A stretch of DNA of 64,000 nucleotides from Streptomyces mobaraensis NBRC 13819 = DSM 40847 (GCF_017916255.1 NZ_CP072827.1:2976001-3040000), one strand, 5' to 3'. Shown: positions 17,616-26,508, numbered from the stretch's first letter. Numbers and translations are program-made. Notes: generated from the letters alone by a model not told the origin.

Positions 17616-17846
17616 ATGTCCTACGTCATCTCCGACGAAACCCACCGGAACCTGCTCTCCCGAATCCCCCACTGCACCGGCCGAGAAGTCGCCGACTGGC
17701 TGCGCACGGTCGACGAAGGCCCATCCCTGTCCCGGTTCGAGGAGAAGGTGAGCTGGCTGCGCGGAGAGCACGGCCTCGCCTACGGCCACGCCAAGGCGAT
17801 CGTGCACGAGTACGACCTCCGACGGGCCGCGCGCAGGCTCCTGTAG
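17616..17846 (+). CDS. DUF4287-type small protein
   Basis: The 76-residue protein (MSYVISDETHRNLLSRIP) has the DUF4287-like layout: conserved TGREVADWLRTVDEG followed by KVSWLRGEHGLAYGHAKAIVHEYDLRR. ATG 17616 follows CCGGAGGCGCCG; a start 36 bases earlier has no ribosome site. The function of the family is unknown. The gene ends 60 bases before a strong hairpin shared with the convergent Bax-inhibitor gene. Confidence 0.75.
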   Translation: MSYVISDETHRNLLSRIPHCTGREVADWLRTVDEGPSLSRFEEKVSWLRGEHGLAYGHAKAIVHEYDLRRAARRLL

Positions 17847-17906
17847 CCCGGTAGCCGCGAGCGGCCGGTCCGCAACGCACCCGCACGGACGATCCCGTAC
17901 ACACGG

Positions 17907-17951
17907 GCAGGGCCCGGGAAGCCGCCGTCAGACGGACTTCCCGGGCCCTGC
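17907..17951. terminator. Bidirectional terminator
   Basis: Perfect 15-base arms GCAGGGCCCGGGAAG (17907-17921) and CTTCCCGGGCCCTGC (17937-17951) lie between two convergent genes. Confidence 0.85.
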
Positions 17952-17975
17952 TTCGTCTCGCGTCCCTCCGGGGGA

Positions 17976-18869
17976 CTAGTCGTCGCTCATCACCAGGGCG
18001 ATGACCCGCAGCAGCTCGGTGTAGATCCACACCAGCGACAGCGTCAGACCGAACGCGGCCAGCCACGACTCCTCGCGCGGGGCGCCGTACTGGACGCCGT
18101 CCTCGACCTGCTTGAAGTCGAGCGCCAGGAACGCGGCACCGATCAGCACACCGATGACGCCGACGAGGATGCCCACCGGGCCGGTGCGGAAGCCGAGGCC
18201 GTTGCCGCCGCCGAAGGCGGCGAACAGCATGTTGACGACGCCCAGCAGCAGGAAGCCGATCGCGGCACCGGCCACGAAGCGGTAGAACCTGTTGTTCACG
18301 TTGATGATCCGGGCCCGGTACGCGAAGAGCACACCGGCGAAGACCGCCACCGTGCCCAGCACCGCCTGCATCGGGGCGCCCTTGGCGACCTCGTTGTACG
18401 CCTGGCTGATCACACCGAGGAACAGGCCCTCGAACGCCGCGTAGGCGAGGATCAGCGCCGGGGACGGCTTGGCCTTGAACGACTGGACGAGGCCCAGCAC
18501 CATCGCGATCACCGCGGCACCGAAGCCGAGGCCGACCGGCAGCTTGAGCGCCCACGCCGCGCCGGCCGCGACGATCACCAGGCCCAGCGTGATGGCGGTG
18601 CGGCTGACGACGTCGTCCATCGTCATGGCGCCCGGGCGGGCCGGGGCCTGCGGCATCCCCTGCTGGAGATCGGGGGCGCCCTGCGCGTACGGGTTGGTGG
18701 GCTGGCCGTACGGGTTGCCCGCGTACGGGTCGGCCGGCTGCGCGTAGGGGTTGTTCGCGTAGGGGTTTCCCTGCGTCGCGGACCCGGACGGCGGTGCCGC
18801 GTTGAAGTTCGCGTAGCCGCCTCCGGGAGTGAACCCCCGTCGCGAGAAGACCGGGTTCCTGCTCCTCAT
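17976..18869 (-). CDS. Bax inhibitor-1/YccA-family membrane protein
   Basis: The 297-residue protein has a cytoplasmic N-terminus of about 80 residues carrying several NPYA/DPYA repeats (NPYANNPYAQPADPYAGNPY). At least seven hydrophobic segments from about residue 95 follow, as in the BI-1/YccA family of seven-helix proteins implicated in calcium leak and stress. Family features include AYAAFEGLFLGVISQAYNE, a conserved acidic residue in a helix, and ALDFKQVEDG. ATG 18869 follows GGAGGAG directly. Physiological role in this organism is unknown. Confidence 0.9.
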   Translation of the reverse strand: MRSRNPVFSRRGFTPGGGYANFNAAPPSGSATQGNPYANNPYAQPADPYAGNPYGQPTNPYAQGAPDLQQGMPQAPARPGAMTMDDVVSRTAITLGLVIVAAGAAWALKLPVGLGFGAAVIAMVLGLVQSFKAKPSPALILAYAAFEGLFLGVISQAYNEVAKGAPMQAVLGTVAVFAGVLFAYRARIINVNNRFYRFVAGAAIGFLLLGVVNMLFAAFGGGNGLGFRTGPVGILVGVIGVLIGAAFLALDFKQVEDGVQYGAPREESWLAAFGLTLSLVWIYTELLRVIALVMSDD

Positions 18870-19023
18870 TTCACTCCTCCATGGCCACCCTGCGCGGCCT
18901 TGCCGTCAAGGGTAATAGGTAGGCAAAGGAATGGCTCTCGTGCTGTGGGACGATCTTTTGCCGTACACCTCTCCTACCAGAGAACGCGATACGCAAACGA
19001 CGGGTTCCACGCGGACGGCCGAA

Positions 19024-19059
19024 AGCCGGGCGGCCCGTCCGAAGACGGCCCGCCCGGCT
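19024..19059 (-). terminator. Terminator after ccr
   Basis: AGCCGGGCGGCC (from 19024) pairs with GGCCCGCCCGGCT (ending 19059) apart from one bulged base. It lies 25 bases beyond the ccr stop. Confidence 0.6.
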
Positions 19060-19084
19060 CGCTCACACCCGCGCGTACGCCGTG

Positions 19085-20323
19085 TCAGGCAGCGGCCGCG
19101 TTCACCCGGACGGCCATGTTCCCGGACGGGTGCCGGTTCTCGTACATCAGCTGGTGCGCCCGGCCGGTGTCGGCGAAATCACCGGTCCAGGACAGGCACG
19201 GGTCGAGTTTTCCGCTCGCGGCGAGTTCGATGACCTGGCGGCACTGCCGGATGTTCGCGAAGTGGGAGCCCTGCAGCCGCTTCTGCCGCATCCAGAGGAA
19301 TCGCAGGTCGAGGTCGCCGTTGTAACCGCTGGTGCCCCCGCAGATGACGACCATTCCGGCGGTGTCGCACAAATACATCGAGGTGGGAATGGTGTTCTGC
19401 CCGCTGTGTTCCAGAACGATCCGGGGCGCCCGGCGTTCGCCCAGGATCTCCCAGAACCGGTTGCCGAAGGCGCGGGCGCCCTTCATCCACTTCGCCATGG
19501 CGGCGCCGTCCGAGGTGTCGGGGAGCCGGCCCCAGTGGTCGAAGTCGTTGCGGTTGATGAAGCCCTCCGCGCCGAGCTCCAGGCAGTGCTTGCCGCGCTC
19601 GTCGTCCGAGACCACGGCCACGGGGATGCCGCCGCGGATCCGGGTGATCTGGATCGCCATCGAGCCGAGGCCGCCGGCGCCGCCCCAGATCAGCACCGGG
19701 TCGCCGGGCTCCACCGTGTGCGGGGGCCAGCCGCAGAGCTGGCGGTAGGCGGTGGCGCCGGTCAGCAGGAAGCAGGCCGCCTCCTCCCACGAGAGGTTCT
19801 TCGGCTTGGGGTGGCACTGGAAGTCCTTGACCAGGGCGTACTGGGCGAAGGTGCCGTAGTTGGTCTCGTAGCCCCACGCCTTCTGGGTGACCGACGTCAT
19901 CGGATCGGCGCCCAGCCGGATGTCCTCGGCGGTCTCGTCCCAGGTGCAGCCGGAGAGGGTGACCTCGTCACCGACCCGCACCGAGGTGACGCCGTCGCCC
20001 ACGGCCCAGACGATGCCGGACCCCTCGGAGCCGCCGATGTGGAAGTCCTCGGGCTCGCCCTTCTTCCGCCGGCCGGCCACCACGTCGTACGGGTAGCCGA
20101 GGGAGGCCCACACGTTGTTGTAGTTGATGCCCGCGGCCATGACGTAGACGAGCACCTGCCCGCGGCCGACCGCCGGCACGTCCACGACCTCCATGGCGAA
20201 GCCCTGGGACGGCGGCCCGTAGCGCTCCGGGCGGATGACCGACGCGTGCATCCGCGCCGGAACCTCGCCCAGGGGCGGCATCTCGCCGATGTCGTACAGG
20301 TCCTTGGTCAACTCTTCCTCCAC
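19085..20323 (-). CDS. ccr: Crotonyl-CoA carboxylase/reductase
   Basis: This 412-residue medium-chain reductase carries out reductive carboxylation of an enoyl-CoA with NADPH and CO2 to an alkylmalonyl-CoA. The NADPH site is LIWGGAGGLGSMAIQ (about 211-225). CO2-pocket residues known from characterised enzymes appear as the NYNNVW segment (67-72), Glu153 in WGYETNYG (Tyr152 where Phe is usual), and His354 in QGSHFAN. The N-terminal KDLYDIGEMPPLGEVPA is typical of the family. GTG 20323 has no Shine-Dalgarno, while TTG 20311 has GGAGG five bases ahead, so the protein may start at residue 5. It follows the PKS by 51 bases on the same strand and is probably cotranscribed. Confidence 0.9.
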   Translation of the reverse strand: MEEELTKDLYDIGEMPPLGEVPARMHASVIRPERYGPPSQGFAMEVVDVPAVGRGQVLVYVMAAGINYNNVWASLGYPYDVVAGRRKKGEPEDFHIGGSEGSGIVWAVGDGVTSVRVGDEVTLSGCTWDETAEDIRLGADPMTSVTQKAWGYETNYGTFAQYALVKDFQCHPKPKNLSWEEAACFLLTGATAYRQLCGWPPHTVEPGDPVLIWGGAGGLGSMAIQITRIRGGIPVAVVSDDERGKHCLELGAEGFINRNDFDHWGRLPDTSDGAAMAKWMKGARAFGNRFWEILGERRAPRIVLEHSGQNTIPTSMYLCDTAGMVVICGGTSGYNGDLDLRFLWMRQKRLQGSHFANIRQCRQVIELAASGKLDPCLSWTGDFADTGRAHQLMYENRHPSGNMAVRVNAAAA

Positions 20324-20374
20324 GTCGGGTGACTGGCGTCACATGCGTCAAGCGGTACTGGGGGTGCCGGTGCT

Positions 20375-23300
20375 TCAGACGGGAATCTCCGCCGCCAGCT
20401 CCCGGGCCAGGGACGCGGTGGTGGTGCCGCGGGCCAGGCGGGCCACGGGGAGGGCGACGCCCAGCTCCCGTTCGAGCCGTTTGCGCAGCTCCGTGGCCAT
20501 GAGCGAGTCCATGCCGAGCCGGTTGAACGGCTTGTTCACGTCGAGGCGGCCCACGCGCATGCCCAGGACCTCCGCGACGTGCTCGGCCACCCGGTCGGCG
20601 ACCGGGCGGTCGGCGGCGGGGGCCTCGGCGGGTGCGGCGGCCGGGGCCTCGGGGGTGACGGGCGCGGGCGCGGGAACGGGCGCGGCGGGAGCCACGCGCG
20701 CCTCCACCGCCACGGGCAGGGGCTCGGCGGCCCGTACGGGTGCCGGGGCCGCCTCCCCGCGCGGCGCCGGGGCCGCGATGCGCAGGCTGCCGCGCAGTTC
20801 GATCACGAACCCGCTCGCCGGGTCCGTCAGCCGCAGTTCACCGGTCAGTTCGACGCCCTGGTCCGCCGTGTTCGCCGCGGCCCGCCGCCCGCCCGTCCCG
20901 TCCGCCCGCGCGTGCTCGGTCACCACGGTCCCGTCCTCGCTCACTTCGCTCACGTGCTCCGGTTTCTCGGTGTCGTCCGTCGGGCGTTCGCCGACGGGCA
21001 TGCCCTTCGCCTCGGCGACGGCCCGGCCCTCGGCGTCGAAGAGGACGGTGTCCAGGGCGAGCGCCCCGCCGGCGCCCTCGGTGATCCGGCAGACCGTCCA
21101 CAGCTCCTCGGTCGCCTCGCCCGTCACCGCGAACCCGGTGAGGTGCGGGGAGAGCAGCGACGGATCGGGCAGCAGGGCCAGGGCGGGCTGGTAGGCCGAG
21201 CGGACGAGTTCGGGGTGGACGGGGTGTCCGGGCCGGGGTTCCGTCCCGGCGGGCCGGCGCAGCCGGGCGACGGCCTCGCCCCGCCCGAGCCAGACCTCCT
21301 CCAGGACGGGCCGCAGAGCACCCGCCGCCGGGACGCGCCGCCGGAAGGCGTCGCCGTCCAGGTGCTCCGGGCAGCGGGCGAGGACGGCGGCGGGCGGCTC
21401 GTGCCCGGCGCTCCCCCGGCCGCTCCCCCGGCCCGCGGAGGCGGTGCCCCGGGCGCGCCCGGTCCACTCCCGCGCGCCCTCGGTCCGGCTCTCGACGGCG
21501 AACGCCCACTCCCCGTCCGCCGCCCCCGGCGTGACGGTGACGCGCAGCACGGGCGCCGTCCCGGGCGGGACGAGCAGGGCCTCGCCGATGTCGGCGGCGG
21601 TGAGCCGGACGTCGCCGGTGCCGGCGGCCCGGGCCACGACGGCCCGCGCGGCCTCGACGCACTCGGGGCCGTGGACGACGGCGGAGTCCTGATCAGGGGC
21701 GGGCGGCGGCAGGAACGGCGTCCCCGGCTCGTCCAGCCGGAACTCGTACGTCCGGGGCAGCGCCTCCAGGTCCTCCACCCAGTGGCTCTCCCGCTGCCAG
21801 GGGTAGGCGGGCAGCGGGACGCAGCGACCGCCGCCGTACAGGGCGGTCCAGTCGACGGGCGCCCCCGCCTCGTACACCCGGCCGAGGTGGGCGAGGAGCG
21901 TCTCGCGCTCGGGCTGGTCGCGCAGCAGGGAGCCGACGGCGGTGCCGGGGAGGCCGGCGTCGGCCAGGGTCTCCTGGACGGCCTTGGAGAGCACGGGGTG
22001 CGGGCTGATCTCGACGAAGACGGTCTCGCCCGCCTCGGCGGTGGCGAGTACGGCCTCGTGGAAGTGGACGCGGCCACGGATGTTGCGGGTCCAGTACGCG
22101 GCGTCGAGGCCGGAGCCGTCGACGAGTTCGCCGGTGACGGTGGAGCGGATCGGGACCGTCCCGGCGCGGGGAGCGAGGTCGCGGAGCTCGTGGGCGAGTT
22201 CGTCGAGCAGCGGGTCCATCTGCGAGCAGTGCGACGCGGCCTCGGCCTTCATGACGCGGCAGAAGACGTCGCGGGCGTCCAGCTCCGCCTTGATCTTCTC
22301 GATGCCCTCGACCTCGCCCGCGAGAACGGTGGTGCGGGGGCCGTTGCTGGCCGCGACCGCGACGTCGACGGCAAGGTCGGCGATGAGCCGGTCGGCCTCG
22401 TCGGCGGTCAGGGCGGCCACCGACATCGTCCCCCGCCCGGCGACGCGGTCGCGGATGAGCCGGGCGCGGCGGCAGACGACGGCGGCGGCGTCGGCGTGGC
22501 TCAGCGCTCCGGCGACGCAGGCGGCGGCGGACTCGCCCATGCTGTGGCCGAGGACGACGTCCGGTTCGACGCCCCAGGCCCGCCAGGTCTCGGCGAGCGA
22601 CACCTGCACCGCCCACAGCACGGGGTGGACCACGGCGACGGTCTCGTGCACGAGGTCGGTGCCGTCGGTGAGCCGGTCGATGACGGACCAGCCGGTCTCG
22701 GCGCGGACGGCCTCGTCGCAGCGGATCAGGGAGGCGCTGAACGCCGGGGAGGCGTCCATGAGTTCGCGGGCCATGCCGATCCACTGGGAGCCGTGGCCGG
22801 AGAAGACGAAGGCGACGCGCGGGCGGCCCGCGTAGCCGGCGTCGGAGGCGTCCTCGGCGGCCTCGCGCAGCCGGGCGGCCAGCGCCTCGGGCGCGTCGCC
22901 GACGACGGCCGCCCGGCAGTCGTGGTGGGCACGGCGGACGGCGGCGGTGTGGCAGAGGTCGTCGAGGGGGGCGGACCGGCCGTCGGTCTCCAGATGACCG
23001 GCCAGGTCCAGCAGGCGCTGCCGCAGGGCCTCGGGGGAGGCGGCGGAGACGGGCAGCAGGTGCGCGGCGCCGCGCTCGGCGCCGGCGGGTCGCTCGGCGG
23101 GCGCGGCGCCCGGTCCGGCCTCGGTGAGGACGACGTGGACGTTGGTGCCGGAGACGCCGAACCCGCTCACCCCGGCGGTCAGCGGCCGGCCTTCGGCGGT
23201 GAGCGGCACGGCGCCGGCGCGCGGGAGGTCCATGCCGACGGCGTCCCAGTCGACGGCGGGGGTGCGCTCGGTGACGTGGAGGGTGCGGGGGACGGTGCGG

Positions 23301-24394
23301 TGCTGGAGGGCGAGGACGGTCTTGATCAGGCCGAGGACGCCGGCGGCGGCGCCGGTGTGCCCGATGTTGCTCTTGACCGAGCCGACGAGCAGCGGCGCCC
23401 GGCCCGCGCGGGTGTCCCCCAGGACGGCGGCGATGGCGCCGAGTTCGACGGGGTCGCCGGCGCGGGTGCCGGTGCCGTGGGCCTCGATGTAGTCGACGTC
23501 GGCGAGCCGGATCCCGGCGTGCTCGTAGGCGAGTTCCAGCATCTGCCGCTGGCCGCTCAGCGCCGGGTTGATCATCGTGTCGCTGCCGGCGCCGTCGTTG
23601 TTGACGCTCCAGCCGCGGATGACGGCCCGTACCGGGTCGCCGTCGGCGAGCGCGCGGGCCAGCGGCTTGAGGATCACCGCGCCGACGCCCTCGCTGAACA
23701 CGAAGCCGTCGGCGGCGGCGTCGCCGAAGCGGCAGTTGTCCGAGAAGACGTTCGCGTCGACGAAGCCGTGGTTCTCGGTGTTGGTGAGCAGGAGCTGGGA
23801 GCCGCCGGCGATGGCCACGGTGGACTCGCCGGTCGCCAGGCTCTGGCAGGCGAGGGCGAGGGCGGTCAGCGAGGACGAGCAGGCGGTGTCCACGGAGAGG
23901 CCGGGGCCGGTGACGTCCAGGGCGAAGGAGACGCGGCCGGTGGTGGTGGAGCGGGAGCCGGCGCCGAGCGAGGCGTGGATGTCCGGGTGGCCGACGGACT
24001 GCTGGAGCTCCCAGTAGTGGACGTTGGTGGTGCCGACCCAGACGCCGGTGCGGGTGCCGGCCAGGGCGGAGGTGTCCTGCCCGGCGTCCTCCAGCGCCTC
24101 CCAGACGGCCTCCATGAACAGCCGCTGCTGCGGGTCCATGCCCGCGGCCTCGCGCGGGGAGATCCCGAAGAACCCGGCGTCGAAGCGGTCCACGTCGTCC
24201 AGCAGCCCGGAGCGGACGCGCGCGCCCGGGATCTCGTACGGCCGCCCGAAGCGGGTCGACGGCACGTCACGCACCGTGCAGGTCTCGTCCGTCAGCAAGC
24301 GCCAGAACGCGTCGGGGCCGTCGGCGCCGGGCACCCGGCAGCCGATGCCCACGACGGCTATGGGAGCGGGCCGCGTCCCGTCGTATTCGCCCAT
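20375..24394 (-). CDS. Single-module type I polyketide synthase, KS-AT-(degenerate DH)-ACP
   Basis: The protein has 1339 residues. Ketosynthase, about 10-425: Cys172 in VDTACSSSL, His306 in EAHGTGT, His346 in KSNIGHTGA, all present. Acyltransferase, about 525-830: Ser618 in GHSMGES and AASH at 719-722 in place of the malonyl-type HAFH. Residues 905-1135 resemble a dehydratase double hotdog, but the HxxxGxxxxP segment is missing and the aspartate of HPxxxDxxxQ is arginine (HPELVRSAYQ, about 1060-1069). An Ala/Pro linker leads to an ACP with Ser1297 in LGMDSLMA. There is no KR, ER, thioesterase or docking domain. The architecture recalls orsellinate-type KS-AT-DH-ACP enzymes or a lone extension module. 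ccr follows and a regulator precedes on the same strand. Product unknown. Confidence 0.93.
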   Translation of the reverse strand: MGEYDGTRPAPIAVVGIGCRVPGADGPDAFWRLLTDETCTVRDVPSTRFGRPYEIPGARVRSGLLDDVDRFDAGFFGISPREAAGMDPQQRLFMEAVWEALEDAGQDTSALAGTRTGVWVGTTNVHYWELQQSVGHPDIHASLGAGSRSTTTGRVSFALDVTGPGLSVDTACSSSLTALALACQSLATGESTVAIAGGSQLLLTNTENHGFVDANVFSDNCRFGDAAADGFVFSEGVGAVILKPLARALADGDPVRAVIRGWSVNNDGAGSDTMINPALSGQRQMLELAYEHAGIRLADVDYIEAHGTGTRAGDPVELGAIAAVLGDTRAGRAPLLVGSVKSNIGHTGAAAGVLGLIKTVLALQHRTVPRTLHVTERTPAVDWDAVGMDLPRAGAVPLTAEGRPLTAGVSGFGVSGTNVHVVLTEAGPGAAPAERPAGAERGAAHLLPVSAASPEALRQRLLDLAGHLETDGRSAPLDDLCHTAAVRRAHHDCRAAVVGDAPEALAARLREAAEDASDAGYAGRPRVAFVFSGHGSQWIGMARELMDASPAFSASLIRCDEAVRAETGWSVIDRLTDGTDLVHETVAVVHPVLWAVQVSLAETWRAWGVEPDVVLGHSMGESAAACVAGALSHADAAAVVCRRARLIRDRVAGRGTMSVAALTADEADRLIADLAVDVAVAASNGPRTTVLAGEVEGIEKIKAELDARDVFCRVMKAEAASHCSQMDPLLDELAHELRDLAPRAGTVPIRSTVTGELVDGSGLDAAYWTRNIRGRVHFHEAVLATAEAGETVFVEISPHPVLSKAVQETLADAGLPGTAVGSLLRDQPERETLLAHLGRVYEAGAPVDWTALYGGGRCVPLPAYPWQRESHWVEDLEALPRTYEFRLDEPGTPFLPPPAPDQDSAVVHGPECVEAARAVVARAAGTGDVRLTAADIGEALLVPPGTAPVLRVTVTPGAADGEWAFAVESRTEGAREWTGRARGTASAGRGSGRGSAGHEPPAAVLARCPEHLDGDAFRRRVPAAGALRPVLEEVWLGRGEAVARLRRPAGTEPRPGHPVHPELVRSAYQPALALLPDPSLLSPHLTGFAVTGEATEELWTVCRITEGAGGALALDTVLFDAEGRAVAEAKGMPVGERPTDDTEKPEHVSEVSEDGTVVTEHARADGTGGRRAAANTADQGVELTGELRLTDPASGFVIELRGSLRIAAPAPRGEAAPAPVRAAEPLPVAVEARVAPAAPVPAPAPVTPEAPAAAPAEAPAADRPVADRVAEHVAEVLGMRVGRLDVNKPFNRLGMDSLMATELRKRLERELGVALPVARLARGTTTASLARELAAEIPV

Positions 24395-24632
24395 GGTGTA
24401 CGTGACTTCCTCGATTTCGGCTCGATTCCGGGGCCCGCGCGGCCGGTGCCGGCGCGGGTTCGGACTCCGGCTCTCGGATACGTCACGACTTTCGAGGGTG
24501 GAACGGGGCGGTTCAACGGGCCGGTCCGGAAACTGCCGGGCGGTTCGCGGGATGGCGTGAATTCCCCGCCGGTCCCCGGCCCGCGGTGGCAGCTTCCTGC
24601 CTCCGGTTCACGCGGATGTCACGTCCGCGGAC

Positions 24633-25469
24633 TTATGCGCGCAACAAACCGGCGCCGGCCGCGTAGAGGCCCGCCTGGAATCGGGAACGGGCGCCGAGCA
24701 GCCGCATGATGTCGGCGACGCGGCGGCGGTAGGTGCGGACGGAGATGTCGAGTTCACGGGCGGCCACCTCGTCCGTGTACCCCTCGCCGAGCATGCGCAG
24801 GATGCGGGCGCCGGAGTCGCGGCGCAGGCACTCCTGGAGCCGCTGGTAGCGGGTCAGGGGGGCGGCCCGGTACCAGGCCGTCATCAGGATGTCGTACAGC
24901 GCGCGGACCACGCTGGGGGCCCGGACGAGCGACGCCTCGGCGCCGAACACGGTGGCCTCACCGGCCCTGACCAGCGCCACCCGCTGGTCGATGACGGCCG
25001 CCGCGTGCCGTACGCCGGCGGCCAGCCGGATCTCCACGCCGTCCAGCAGCGTCGTCAGCCCGGCCAGCCGGGCGTCGGCGGCCAGTTCCGGCGGGGCGAG
25101 GACCCGTACCCGGGCGTCGTCCGGGTGCCGGCCGGCCAGCGCCCTGAGCGCGTCGGTCACCAGCCGCAGGGCGTCGCCGGCGGGCGGGACGAGGAGGGTC
25201 ACCGACGTCTCCGCCCGGCGCACCAGGTCGATGAGCGCGTCGACGGCGACGGCGCGGTCGCCGATGACCGCGAGGCTCGATTCCTCCAGCGCCCGGATCT
25301 GTGTGCTCTGCATCACGGATTCGATGAGCGGGCGCATTTGTAAAAGGACTTGGTCGACGTCTCCGGGCGGTATGTCGCCACCCGCCCGCGAACCGCCTGC
25401 GGCGTCCCGCTCGCACGGGTCCGGGAGTATGTGATCCGGGACCATGTAAAGGGAATTGGGAATACGCAT
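24633..25469 (-). CDS. LuxR-type HTH regulator with TTA codon, likely pathway regulator
   Basis: The 278-residue protein has an N-terminal region of the TrmB/phospholipase-D-like sensor type (about 70-205: SLAVIGDRAVAVDALIDLV, VTLLVPPAGDALRLV). A C-terminal LuxR-like helix-turn-helix follows (about 225-270: ARILRMLGEGYTDEVAARELDISVRTYRRRVADIM). It lies 238 bases upstream of the PKS on the same strand and is its likely activator. Codon 43 (25343-25341) is TTA, in CTT-TTA-CAA encoding Leu-Leu-Gln of VDQVLLQMRP, so translation should need the bldA tRNA. ATG 25469 is used; the ribosome site is weak. Ligand unknown. Confidence 0.85.
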   Translation of the reverse strand: MRIPNSLYMVPDHILPDPCERDAAGGSRAGGDIPPGDVDQVLLQMRPLIESVMQSTQIRALEESSLAVIGDRAVAVDALIDLVRRAETSVTLLVPPAGDALRLVTDALRALAGRHPDDARVRVLAPPELAADARLAGLTTLLDGVEIRLAAGVRHAAAVIDQRVALVRAGEATVFGAEASLVRAPSVVRALYDILMTAWYRAAPLTRYQRLQECLRRDSGARILRMLGEGYTDEVAARELDISVRTYRRRVADIMRLLGARSRFQAGLYAAGAGLLRA

Positions 25470-25672
25470 GCACGCCCCATTGAGTTTCTTTGCGGTCCGT
25501 CCGGATGGCGGGCCGCCGAGGTGACCGCCGGTAAGGGCCGGAAGGGCCCCGGAAAGGACCGGGAGGCGGCCGGGAACGGGCCGGTGGGGAAGGGGAATTC
25601 ACGGGCCGCCGCCTCGCCGGACGTCCGGACCGCCCGCCTCACTCACCCCTCCCGCCTCAGCGATCACGACGC

Positions 25673-25684
25673 TACCGATCGGTA
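25673..25684. promoter_or_regulatory. TetR-type operator candidate
   Basis: TACCGATCGGTA is a perfect 12-base palindrome in the 367-base divergent region between the LuxR-type regulator and the TetR gene. It directly abuts the putative -10 element of the regulator promoter. The rest of the interval 25470-25836 shows no gene. Confidence 0.55.
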
Positions 25685-25714
25685 ACGCTACAGTCCGTAG
25701 CTTTTCTGCGTCAA
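25685..25714 (-). promoter_or_regulatory. Predicted promoter toward the LuxR-type regulator
   Basis: On the minus strand, TTGACG (25714-25709), an 18-base spacer and TAGCGT (25690-25685) give a plausible promoter. Its start region falls on the palindrome 25673-25684, so a bound TetR protein would block it. Confidence 0.4.
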
Positions 25715-25836
25715 CGCGCCGTAGCTCGCCGACAGTTGCCATTCGGCCAGGCGGCCGACGCCACACCCGTCGCAGGCAGATCTTTGCGGGCCCTGCAAAC
25801 TTGCGGGCCGCGCATGTTTTCTGGGACGGTGAGGAC

Positions 25837-26508
25837 ATGAGCACCAGGGCCGCGAGAACGACGGCACAGCGGGAGGGCGCCGGGCCGACGCCGGCGGAGC
25901 ACACGGCGGAACCCCCCGCGGAGCCCCGGAACACCGGGCTCCGGGAGCGGAAGAAGCAGGCCACGCGGACGGCGCTCGGCCTCGCGGCGCTACGGCTCGC
26001 CGCCGAGCGCGGCTGGGCGGCCGTCCGGGTGGAGGACATCGCGGCCGAGGCCGGCGTCTCGGCCCGGACGTTCAACAACTACTTCTCCAGCAAGGAGGAG
26101 GCCGTCATGGCCTCCGGCACCGAACGGGCCGAACGGGTCCGCGCGGCGCTGGCCGCCCGCCCGCCCGAGGAACCGCTGTGGGACGCCCTCACCCACGCCT
26201 TCGCCACCGCGCTGGAGCACTCCGCCGTCGACCCGAGCACCCTCCTGCGCGCCCGGCTGGCCCTGACCCACGCGCAACTAGCGGCGGAACAAGTGCGGTT
26301 CGAGGCCGGGATGGCCGCCACCCTGGCCGCCGAGATCGCCCGCAGGACCGGCACCGACCCCGAGCGCGACCTCTACCCGCTGCTCGCCGCCACGGTCGCG
26401 CTCACCACGACCCGGCTCACCTTCGAGCACTGGGTGCGCACCGGATCCCGCACGCCCGTCGCCGAGGCGGTGCGCCGGGAACTGCGGCGCGTGCGCGTCG
26501 ATCCCTGA
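25837..26508 (+). CDS. TetR-family transcriptional regulator
   Basis: The 223-residue protein has a TetR DNA-binding domain at about 35-85 (RKKQATRTALGLAALRLAAERG, then VEDIAAEAGVSARTFNNYFSSKEEAV) and an all-helical ligand domain after it, preceded by a disordered 30-residue start. ATG 25837 follows GGTGAGGAC. It is divergent from the LuxR-type PKS regulator and upstream of a YhgE-like membrane protein on the same strand. It may control both, with the palindrome at 25673 as the probable operator. The ligand may be the polyketide or another exported compound; this is inference. Confidence 0.9.
   Translation: MSTRAARTTAQREGAGPTPAEHTAEPPAEPRNTGLRERKKQATRTALGLAALRLAAERGWAAVRVEDIAAEAGVSARTFNNYFSSKEEAVMASGTERAERVRAALAARPPEEPLWDALTHAFATALEHSAVDPSTLLRARLALTHAQLAAEQVRFEAGMAATLAAEIARRTGTDPERDLYPLLAATVALTTTRLTFEHWVRTGSRTPVAEAVRRELRRVRVDP

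Noticed and set aside
19320-19325. Possible TTA codon in ccr
   Set aside because: The TTA triplet is out of frame (GGT-TAC). Similar triplets in the second rpf gene (about 49535), the kinase (about 55918), the proline-rich membrane protein (about 56691) and the methylase-like gene (about 57655) are also out of frame.
20579-24709. Very long open frame antisense to the PKS gene
   Set aside because: High-G+C coding DNA leaves antisense frames open. The product is Gly/Val/Arg/Asp low-complexity without domains, while the minus strand encodes a clear PKS.
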